DNA of 11,629 bases, from assembly GCA_024276815.1 (NCBI GenBank), contig JAJRWM010000157.1, positions 1 through 11,629 on the forward strand. The letters are read 5' to 3'. Below the pieces are notes generated by a model. It was not told where the DNA came from, searched no databases, and saw only the letters and a program-made list of their open reading frames with translations. This DNA comes from a bacterium. Its GTDB lineage: Bacteria; JACRDZ01; JAJRWM01. Both the position numbers and the translations under genes were made by a program. The number at the start of each line of letters is the position of its first letter. Position 1 is the stretch's first letter. Shown here one piece after another: positions 1-6,918 of the stretch.

Positions 1-1554
1 ATCGCGGAAGTTTACGCGCTGAATCTGCTTTTGCTCGCCTTGCTGTTTTTCATGTATTTTCGTTCTGAAGCAAAGAGCGATCTGAAGTTGTTTTTGTTTT
101 TCGCGGGCCTCAGCCTTGGCAACCATTTAACGCTGGTTTTGTTTCTCCCGGCTCTTATCTTCCTGTTCTCTGATCTTCGGCGGCTCAAATTTCTTTTAAC
201 CAAAGGCCTGCCGGTAATAATCCTGCTGGGCGGGCTTTACCTGTACCTGCCTTTGAGAGCCGCGGCTAATCCGCCGTTAAACTGGGGCGAGCCGGCTAAC
301 TGGGGGAATTTTCTCTGGCTGGTCAGCGGGGCGGAATTTTCCGGGCGTATGTTCAAAGGGGGGCTGAGCGCGCTTGTCGGTCGGCTGGGGCAAACCGTCG
401 TCCTGTTCGCCAATCAGTTCCAGTTGGGAATAATTTTGGGCTTAATCGGCATGGTGATGGTCTTCTTCAAAGACCGCCAGCAAGGCCTGTTCCTGCATCT
501 GGCCTTCTGGGGAGTGGTCGTCTTTACCCTGGGTTACGACATTACGCCGCTGAGTGACTGGCGGGCCTATTTCCTGCCGGCCTGGCTGGTCTTCAGTTTT
601 TTCATCGCTTACGCCCTGGCCCATTTCCCGACCTCGAAAACCGGCGCGCTGATGTTGCTGGCCCTGCCCCTGGTCATGACCAACATCAATCCCTGTTTCA
701 ATCTGCATCGGGACGACTACGCCCCCTCGCGCGACGCCCGGTTTATCGTCAAGCTGCTCAAACCGGACGCCTTGATCATTAACCACGACAGCGCCCGGAC
801 CTTCAGCCTGCTCTACCTGAAATATATTGAGAACCATAAAACGGGCATTGATCTCGTTTACGCTCCCCTGTTGAATTACGACTGGTACGTTGAGCGCCAG
901 AAGCGCAAGGGGATACTCTTCCCCTCCGCGCCCCGGAAGAGTATTAAATACAGCAGCTACTTAGGCCGGATCGCCTACCTTAACCTGCCAGATCGCCCTG
1001 TTTACGGTTTTGACTGGTGGACAGAAAATTTCCCCAACCTTTTACCTCAAGGCCCCTTGTTCCAGATCAGGCAAGACAAATTTGAGGCGCGAAATATCCC
1101 GCGGGTCAAACAACTGGAAAAAGCTTATTATGATTACCTGACAACGCCCGGCGAAGAGCTTTCCTTGCAGTTGAAACAAATTCTCAGCGAGCATTACGCC
1201 GCGCTGGGCAGTTTTTTCCAGCGGCATTTACTCTTCAGGGCGGCCATCCCGTTTTATCGCCGCTCGTTAAAATTCAACGCCCGCCAGGTCGTTTTGCGTA
1301 ACAACCTGGCGATCTCTCTTGAGGAAAGCGGACTCTACGAAGAGGCGATTGAGGAATACCTGGCGACCATCAGGACGCGGCCTGATTATACCAGCGCCTA
1401 TGGTAACCTGGGGCAGCTCTACTACAGAACAGGTCAGCGGGATAAGGCTGTTCAGATAATCATCAGGGCTTTAGAAACCAACCCCCGGGGAGAATATACC
1501 GGCGAACTGAGAAACGACCTTTACAAAATACAGCGGGGCGAACCGCTGAAATGA
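1..1554 (+). CDS. DUF2723 (GT117-like) membrane protein with C-terminal TPR repeats, 5' partial
   Basis: The reading frame is open from the first base, so the N-terminus lies outside the window; 517 residues are visible. It opens with AEVYALN, the typical entry of a mid-protein helix in DUF2723 proteins, followed by SLGNHLT and YLPLRAAANPPLNWGEP, which are family hallmarks. Hydrophobic segments lie near residues 6-20, 29-57, 66-84, 131-155, 161-178, 188-208 and 215-228. A soluble region follows, then about three TPR units (about 398-428, 432-462, 466-496). The family (GT117) is proposed to transfer sugars from lipid-linked donors to proteins at the membrane; acceptor and donor cannot be told from sequence. 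The TPR tail probably binds a partner protein. The TGA at 1552 is followed by a 127-base gap carrying a promoter, so this gene probably belongs to an upstream transcript. Family call is fairly sure, biochemical role is inference. Confidence 0.85.
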   Translation: MAEVYALNLLLLALLFFMYFRSEAKSDLKLFLFFAGLSLGNHLTLVLFLPALIFLFSDLRRLKFLLTKGLPVIILLGGLYLYLPLRAAANPPLNWGEPANWGNFLWLVSGAEFSGRMFKGGLSALVGRLGQTVVLFANQFQLGIILGLIGMVMVFFKDRQQGLFLHLAFWGVVVFTLGYDITPLSDWRAYFLPAWLVFSFFIAYALAHFPTSKTGALMLLALPLVMTNINPCFNLHRDDYAPSRDARFIVKLLKPDALIINHDSARTFSLLYLKYIENHKTGIDLVYAPLLNYDWYVERQKRKGILFPSAPRKSIKYSSYLGRIAYLNLPDRPVYGFDWWTENFPNLLPQGPLFQIRQDKFEARNIPRVKQLEKAYYDYLTTPGEELSLQLKQILSEHYAALGSFFQRHLLFRAAIPFYRRSLKFNARQVVLRNNLAISLEESGLYEEAIEEYLATIRTRPDYTSAYGNLGQLYYRTGQRDKAVQIIIRALETNPRGEYTGELRNDLYKIQRGEPLK

Positions 1555-1598
1555 ACCTGACCCGCGGGGTGTTCTGGCGGCATAATAAGATACTGAGG

Positions 1599-1623
1599 CC
1601 AGTTTTCACCCTGCGGTAACTGG
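1599..1623. repeat. Inverted repeat abutting the -35 box
   Basis: CCAGTT (1599-1604) and AACTGG (1618-1623) are perfect 6-base inverted arms separated by 13 bases. The right arm ends exactly where TTGACA begins. It may be an operator for the following promoter or a weak RNA hairpin after the upstream gene. No T-run follows, so it does not look like an intrinsic terminator. Confidence 0.35.
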
Positions 1624-1659
1624 TTGACATTTTGCGCTCCGCAAGGTATTTATATATTA
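1624..1659 (+). promoter_or_regulatory. Candidate sigma-70 promoter of the oxidoreductase-to-rsmD operon
   Basis: A perfect -35 box TTGACA lies at 1624-1629. An A/T-rich -10 region covers 1647-1659. TATTTA at 1647-1652 has the ideal 17-base spacer but matches TATAAT at only 3 of 6 positions. TATATT at 1653-1658 is a better match but sits 23 bases away. The spacer holds a small perfect inverted repeat, TTGCG (1632-1636) and CGCAA (1640-1644) around a 3-base loop, which could be an operator half-site pair. It is the best promoter-like sequence seen ahead of the gene cluster. Confidence 0.5.
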
Positions 1660-1681
1660 TTAAACAGGGCCGGGAAAGGGG

Positions 1682-2881
1682 ATGTTTTTGGTACTCAAAG
1701 TGGGAGTCATTGGTTGCGGACGCATCGCCTCTCTCCTGGAGGAAGACCCCTTAAGAGAACACCCCTGTACTCACGCCGGAGCTTATCGCGAGGTTGAGGG
1801 CGTTGAGATAGCGGCGGCCTGCGATATTAACCGGGAACGTCTGGAACGATTCTGCGCTACCTGGGATGTGGAACGTAAGTATCAGGATTACCGGGAGTTG
1901 CTCGCCCAGACAGATATCGAGGTCGTCAGCGTCTGCACCTGGCATGACAGCCACGCCGGAATCGTGGTGGCGGCGGCTAAAGAACCGCATATGCGGGCTA
2001 TTATCTGCGAAAAGCCGGTCGCCATGAATTTAGCTGACGGCCGGAAAATGGTTGAAACGGCCGGAAAACATAACGTTCAGTTGGTTGTCAATCATGAACG
2101 CCGCTGGCAGAGCAACTACCGGAAAGTAAAAGAGATCATTGATGAAGGATTGATCGGTCCGGTGCGCACGGTCATCGGTAACATCCTGACCGGCACGCCC
2201 AGAGCAGACAGTTGGCAGAGCAGTTTCGGGCGGGTTGGCGGAGGCCCTTTGCTGCATGACGGGACTCACTTAATAGATATCATGAGGTTTTTGTTTGGCG
2301 ACGCGCTTTGGGTCTACGGCTGGGCGGAACGTAATGACGACGAACTGCCGGTTGAGGACACAGCGGTGGCCCTGATCCTGTTTGAGCGGGGAGTAAAGGC
2401 TTTTATCGAAGGCGGCGGGCGGCGCAATTATTTTAACTTTGAACTTGATATCCAGGGACGGGACGGCCGGATTCTCATCGGCAACGGGCTGTTAAAATTA
2501 TGGCGCAGCAATACTTCGAGCCGCTATAGCGGGTTCTATGATCTGGTCGAGGAACCTTTTCCCGCTTTCGCATACCAGAATCCCTATGTGGCGATGGTCG
2601 AAGAATTAGTCAGCGGTAAGGAACAAACCAGTTCCAGCGGAGTTGACGGTCTGGCCGCGCTGGAAATAATTATGGCCGTCTATCATTCCGCCGCTCGGGG
2701 GGGCGTCAAGGTCGCCTTGCCCTTTAAAAAGAAATATTCGCCGCTTAAAAAAATGTTTTCCCGGGCTGGAGAGAGGCCATTAACGCTTTGTTCCGTTTCT
2801 TTCGTAAACACAGCAATACTCCGCCGGCTGAAAGCTTGCCGGTTGCCCGGGACGCTTTCATCGGCCAGGCTGAAATCATAA
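1682..2881 (+). CDS. Gfo/Idh/MocA family NAD(P)-dependent oxidoreductase
   Basis: A Rossmann fold opens the protein with GVIGCGRIAS (residues 8-17), the dinucleotide-binding loop. The family signature EKP is at 110-112 (CEKPVAMNLADG). The C-terminal catalytic domain carries GGGPLLHDGTHLID (186-199) with the expected D193, H196 and D199. The family oxidises or reduces sugar, inositol or related hydroxy substrates with NAD(P); the substrate cannot be predicted. Recognisable family sequence ends near residue 350 (ALPFKKK). The last 40 or so residues look unlike the family and overlap the next gene by 94 bases (see findings). Start: the purine run GGGAAAGGGG (1672-1681) directly touches ATG 1682, leaving no spacing, whereas TTG 1688 two codons later has a 6-base spacing. 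The true start may be TTG 1688 and the protein two residues shorter. Confidence 0.88.
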   Translation: MFLVLKVGVIGCGRIASLLEEDPLREHPCTHAGAYREVEGVEIAAACDINRERLERFCATWDVERKYQDYRELLAQTDIEVVSVCTWHDSHAGIVVAAAKEPHMRAIICEKPVAMNLADGRKMVETAGKHNVQLVVNHERRWQSNYRKVKEIIDEGLIGPVRTVIGNILTGTPRADSWQSSFGRVGGGPLLHDGTHLIDIMRFLFGDALWVYGWAERNDDELPVEDTAVALILFERGVKAFIEGGGRRNYFNFELDIQGRDGRILIGNGLLKLWRSNTSSRYSGFYDLVEEPFPAFAYQNPYVAMVEELVSGKEQTSSSGVDGLAALEIIMAVYHSAARGGVKVALPFKKKYSPLKKMFSRAGERPLTLCSVSFVNTAILRRLKACRLPGTLSSARLKS

Positions 2882-4335
2882 ACGCCTTAACGCCGATAAT
2901 TAATACCACCAACAGCTCCCAAGCATGTCTCCCGCACCTCCTGCTTCAGGGGAGCTACGGTAGCGGTCGCCAAACTCTGGCCGGCTGGCTGGCGAACAAG
3001 ACCGGCCGCCGCAGCCATTTTTTTGACGCAGCGGAACATGCTGGCGTTTCGGACCTTATCTTAACGCTGGCCGAAATTGAATCATCAGAGATTTTGATAA
3101 TAAAAAACCTGGACCGTGTTTCGCCTGAAATCATGAAGGCGCTGCTGGAGATCCGGCAAACGAATTCTCTGGTCTATCCCAATCCCCAGACGGGTGAAAA
3201 AGAGCGCTGGGAGACTCCTGCCTTCACGATAATCGGCATAGTTAACGATGGTGAAAATCTCCCCCGACAGTTGCGGGACGGCTTTTCTTATCAATTCATC
3301 TTCAGAAGCTATACCAACAATGAAGCCGCCCGGATTATTTATAACTGGGGACGTATCCTTTTTCCCGCCGCTCAGCGTCTGGCTGAATTAACCGGTCGTC
3401 GTTTACCTTTGGCCTGGGAAGTATACCAGTCTCTTTTCGAGGCCAAGTTTGAGTCGCAACCGGAAATCAATGTCGCCAGCGTGGAAAAAGCGGTCGCCAA
3501 TCTGGAACTGGACAAGAATCACCTGACCAACCAGGAACGCTTTTTTCTCAAGCTTTTAATTGAATCCGGGCAGCCGGTCACAGAAAAAGTCCTGGCGGCG
3601 GAACTGAACCTTACGCCTCTGGCGGCCGATAACAGGAAAAAATACCTGGCGGACAGTAAGTTCATCGTGACAACGCCGGCCGGCTGGCTGGCAACCCTGA
3701 GGGCGCGTCTGGCCTTAAACCTGCTTCAGCCTTTTGACCGGCAACTGGTAAAGTTAAGCAGCCGGGAAACCAGGGAAGAGGCGATCCGGCAACTGGTGGA
3801 GCGAAAAGAAGAAAGCGTTCGCTACCTTGTCCGCACTCTGTCTGAGCCGGACCGGAAACTGAAAGCAAGCGCTCTGCGCGTAATCTCCCAAATGGCGGAA
3901 AGCGTTTTCCCGGAACTGGAATCAGAATTAAAAAACAAGGATATTCCGGTCCCGGTTAAAATGGCAATCATCAAACTGCTGGGCGAGAGCCGGTCGCCCC
4001 AGGCCTTACCTGTTTTACAAAGGGTCGTCAATTCCCGCGAGCCATGCTTGAGGCTTGCCGCCATTGACAGCATGGGGTTGACCGGCCAGGGCAAAGCGAT
4101 AACTTTTTTAACCCGGCTGATAAAAAAAGAAAAAGAACCGGTACAATTGGCCGCTGTCGCCGCCTTGCGAAAACTTGGCAGCTTCGAAATTATTCTGCCG
4201 CTCAAGGAACTGGTCAACAGCGTGCCGTTCGTGGTCCAGAAAGCGATTCTCGCCGCGCTCAGACAGGTTGGCGATGAAAACGTCGCGGAACTGTTGGATA
4301 AAGAAAGGGCTTATTGTCAAAATGGGAAGAGATGA
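2788..4335 (+). CDS. RuvB-like AAA+ pseudo-ATPase fused to HEAT repeats
   Basis: A protein of 515 residues. Residues 17-310 can be laid along the Holliday-junction helicase motor RuvB: FIGQAEI (24-30, RuvB YIGQ), LLLQGSYGSGRQTLA (51-65, Walker A region), EILIIKNLDR (101-110, Walker B region), FTIIG (146-150, sensor 1), LRDGF (162-166, arginine-finger region), then a RuvB-type winged helix (about 244-310) with LADSKFIVTTPAGWLAT. The nucleotide-binding residues are changed: Walker A K to R61 with the next S/T to Q62, Walker B DE to KN (106-107), LRDRF to LRDGF, and the PRIANR sensor 2 stretch is lost. ATP hydrolysis is therefore unlikely. Residues 325-505 hold about five or six HEAT-like helix pairs, typical protein-binding scaffolds. 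The TTG start at 2788 is preceded by GGAGAGAGG (2768-2776); TTG 2836 is an alternative. It overlaps the kinase gene by 14 bases, suggesting translational coupling. RuvB ancestry is fairly sure; function is unknown. Confidence 0.8.
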   Translation: MFRFFRKHSNTPPAESLPVARDAFIGQAEIINALTPIINTTNSSQACLPHLLLQGSYGSGRQTLAGWLANKTGRRSHFFDAAEHAGVSDLILTLAEIESSEILIIKNLDRVSPEIMKALLEIRQTNSLVYPNPQTGEKERWETPAFTIIGIVNDGENLPRQLRDGFSYQFIFRSYTNNEAARIIYNWGRILFPAAQRLAELTGRRLPLAWEVYQSLFEAKFESQPEINVASVEKAVANLELDKNHLTNQERFFLKLLIESGQPVTEKVLAAELNLTPLAADNRKKYLADSKFIVTTPAGWLATLRARLALNLLQPFDRQLVKLSSRETREEAIRQLVERKEESVRYLVRTLSEPDRKLKASALRVISQMAESVFPELESELKNKDIPVPVKMAIIKLLGESRSPQALPVLQRVVNSREPCLRLAAIDSMGLTGQGKAITFLTRLIKKEKEPVQLAAVAALRKLGSFEIILPLKELVNSVPFVVQKAILAALRQVGDENVAELLDKERAYCQNGKR

Positions 4336-6916
4336 ACTCAGATCCAAGATCAAAGATATCAAGGACTTGCCCACCCTGCCTTTAGTTGTTACCCGAATAC
4401 TTCAGTTGGTGAGCGACCAGGAATCGTCGGTCGATGACGCCGCTAATCTTATCCGTACGGATCACGCCATCGCGGCCAAGATCCTGAAAGTGGTCAACAC
4501 CGCGTTTTACGGCTTTCCCAAAAGAATCACGACCATCAGCCAGGCTGTCGTCATTTTGGGATTCAATCCTATCAAGCACCTCCTGCTGAGCGTGTCCGTT
4601 TTCGATCTTTTCCGCGATAAAAACAATGACCGGGTATCCTTTGACCTGAAAAAGTTCTGGGGACACTCCCTGGGTACGGCGGTAGCCTCGGAAATGATCG
4701 CGAAAACAACAGGATACCCCCAGCCGGAAGAAGCGTTTTTGGCCGGTCTTTTGCATGACCTGGGCAAAATTATTCTCTGCCTGTATTTACCTGATGAGTT
4801 CTCGCAAGCGCTGGATACTGTCCTGAAACAGGAGTTGTATTTTTACCAGGCGGAGAAGAAGGTTTTTGAGACCGACCACGGCCTGATCGGGAAATGGGTC
4901 GCGGACAAGTGGAACCTGCCGCCCCTTCTGGTCAGCGCGATACGTAACCACCATCAGACGCCGACCTTTATCAAAAAACTGGAACCGGCCTCAGCCCAAC
5001 TGACCGCTATCGTTAAAATCGCTGACGGTATCATCAAGCGGGAAGACATCGGTTTCAGCGGCGATTACCGGATACCGGCCAAAGAGCCTGAATTGCTGGA
5101 TTTCATCGGTTTGAGCGATTCAGATTACGATCAGGTATTCATCAAGTTGAAAGAAGGTATTCAAAAAGCCGCGGAAGTCCTGAACATAAGCAACCAGGAA
5201 TTACCTGATTACACTGTTTCCATCCAGCAGGCCAACATCGAACTGGGCGAGATCAATCTTTCCCTGGAACAAGCCAATATCGCCCTCACCCAGCGGCTGA
5301 CAGAACTTTCCGCCCTTCATGAAATAGGGTTTGAGTGGCACAAACAACGCGGGTTACATGACACGCTGACCATGATTTGCCGAAAAATACACGAGGTTTT
5401 AGGCTTCGACCGTGTTTTATTGGGCCGCTATCAGAAAAACACGAAAACGCTGGAATTCCAATTGTTGCTGGGTCAAAACTGCCCTCAGCCTTTCAGCCTG
5501 GGCGTCACGGCTGACAGCGTTTTCAGCCATATCTTTACCACCAAAAAATCTGTCAACCTTGAGGATGTCGAGCGCTCTGAATATGCCGGTGAAGATTTCT
5601 TTCGGCGGATAAAATCCCACGCCTGCGCGATCTTTCCCATAATTGCCAACCAGGAAATTGTGGGAGTGATCGTCGTTGACAATCAAAAAAACGATAAAAC
5701 GATCAACTCCGACAACATCAAATCGCTGGAAACTTTTGTAAATCACGCCGGCGCCGCTTTTGAAAGAGATGACTTGATTCATTCTCTGGAAATCGCCAAC
5801 AACGAACTAACCGACGCCAATAATGAACTGAAGAATAAGGTGCTTAATTTAACGGCTCTGAAAAATTATAATCAACTGATTATCGAGAGTATGACCAACG
5901 GGATAATCACCATCAACAAGGACCTGCTGATTATCGTCTCCAACCCGGCCTGTGAAGATATCCTGGGCCTGAAAAGGGGAGAAATTATGGGCAAAAAGAT
6001 CGACACGATCATGAGCCTGAAAAACCTGACTACGATTTTAAAGCAAACGATTAATGACGGTAAACCCTTTGTCCGTCATGAAATAAAGCTGGTCAGGCCC
6101 GATAATCAACAGGAACTGACCCTGGGAATCAGCACCGCTCCTTTAAAAGACAAAGACCAGAAGAAAATCGTCGGCGCTATTTCTATTTTCCGCGATCTGA
6201 CCAAGTTGAAACAGTTGCAGGCTTCTTTACGCCGACGGGACAAGCTCTCGGCCCTGGGGGAAATGGCTGCTGCTCTGGCGCACGAAATCCGCAATCCGCT
6301 GAACCCGATAAAAGGCTTTGCCCAGCTTATGGAACGGGAAATTCCGGCAGACGACCCCCGCCGGGAATACACCCGGATAATAATTCATGAAGTTGACCGG
6401 TTGCGGCTGATGCTGACCCACTTTTTAGAGTTCACCCATTCCAAGGAATTATACCTGGAAAGCGTTGACATCAACCATTTAGTCTCTGAGACCCTGCTCC
6501 TGATCAGTAACCAGGAAGGCACCAGTGTGATTATGTTTGGCACGGAGTTGGCCGAGGATCTCCCCCCGGCGCTGGTTGATGAAAACTACCTTAAGCAGGT
6601 AATGCTTAACATCATCCAGAACGCTACGGATGTCCTGCTTGAGAGCAAAGGGGAAGGCTCCGAGATTATCATCCGCACCAGGAAACTGAACGATCAATAT
6701 CTGGTTATTGAGGTTGCCGATAACGGTCCGGGTATTACGGCCGAGAACCAGAGCCGGTTGTTTGAACCGTTTTTTACCACCAAAAAGAACGGCACTGGTT
6801 TGGGTTTATCGACTTGTTATCGTATAATTGAGGATCATCAGGGAGAGTTAACCTTCAAGAGCGAGCCGGGGCAGGGCGCCACTTTTATAATCAAACTGCC
6901 TTTAGCCAGGGAGTAA
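4322..6916 (+). CDS. Soluble HDOD-GAF-PAS sensor histidine kinase
   Basis: An 864-residue protein with no membrane segment, so a cytoplasmic sensor. Order: an HDOD domain (about 8-285) starting with LPTLP (17-21) and containing H115, HD at 145-146, H186, HH at 210-211 and D234; a helical linker with repeated QANI; a GAF domain (about 328-480); a short coiled coil (about 485-512); a PAS domain (about 513-630); HisKA with the phospho-acceptor H654 in ALAHEIRNPLNP; and HATPase_c with the N box around N767, DNGPGI at 800-805, FEPFFTTKK at 814-822 and GTGLGLS at 824-830. All kinase catalytic boxes look intact. ATG 4322 is chosen because the HDOD family starts just after it and AAAGGG (4304-4309) lies upstream; the frame stays open further up but only inside the preceding gene. 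The next gene, a double-receiver regulator, begins two bases after its stop and is the likely partner. Confidence 0.93.
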   Translation: MGRDELRSKIKDIKDLPTLPLVVTRILQLVSDQESSVDDAANLIRTDHAIAAKILKVVNTAFYGFPKRITTISQAVVILGFNPIKHLLLSVSVFDLFRDKNNDRVSFDLKKFWGHSLGTAVASEMIAKTTGYPQPEEAFLAGLLHDLGKIILCLYLPDEFSQALDTVLKQELYFYQAEKKVFETDHGLIGKWVADKWNLPPLLVSAIRNHHQTPTFIKKLEPASAQLTAIVKIADGIIKREDIGFSGDYRIPAKEPELLDFIGLSDSDYDQVFIKLKEGIQKAAEVLNISNQELPDYTVSIQQANIELGEINLSLEQANIALTQRLTELSALHEIGFEWHKQRGLHDTLTMICRKIHEVLGFDRVLLGRYQKNTKTLEFQLLLGQNCPQPFSLGVTADSVFSHIFTTKKSVNLEDVERSEYAGEDFFRRIKSHACAIFPIIANQEIVGVIVVDNQKNDKTINSDNIKSLETFVNHAGAAFERDDLIHSLEIANNELTDANNELKNKVLNLTALKNYNQLIIESMTNGIITINKDLLIIVSNPACEDILGLKRGEIMGKKIDTIMSLKNLTTILKQTINDGKPFVRHEIKLVRPDNQQELTLGISTAPLKDKDQKKIVGAISIFRDLTKLKQLQASLRRRDKLSALGEMAAALAHEIRNPLNPIKGFAQLMEREIPADDPRREYTRIIIHEVDRLRLMLTHFLEFTHSKELYLESVDINHLVSETLLLISNQEGTSVIMFGTELAEDLPPALVDENYLKQVMLNIIQNATDVLLESKGEGSEIIIRTRKLNDQYLVIEVADNGPGITAENQSRLFEPFFTTKKNGTGLGLSTCYRIIEDHQGELTFKSEPGQGATFIIKLPLARE

Positions 6917-6918
6917 GA

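Noticed and set aside
442-837. Long minus-strand frames, including 442-837, 3822-4217 and 5417-5782
   Set aside because: Each lies entirely opposite a well-supported + strand gene, has a low-complexity or unrecognisable product, and fits a shadow frame.
1551-1619. 22-codon frame starting with ATGA at the end of the first gene
   Set aside because: Too short, no recognisable features, and it runs into the inverted repeat before the promoter.
2746-2755. Programmed -1 frameshift site joining the oxidoreductase and RuvB-like genes
   Set aside because: The zero-frame codons AAA AAA are preceded by T, so the P-site tRNA would re-pair to TAA. A downstream stimulatory structure was not seen. A separate TTG start with a good ribosome binding site explains the second gene.
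4175-4321. N-terminal extension of the histidine kinase
   Set aside because: It lies inside the HEAT-repeat gene in another frame, its residues look random, and the HDOD domain begins only after ATG 4322.
2788-4335. Annotation as a functional RuvB helicase
   Set aside because: Key Walker A, Walker B, arginine-finger and sensor 2 residues are replaced, and the protein has a HEAT-repeat extension that RuvB lacks.
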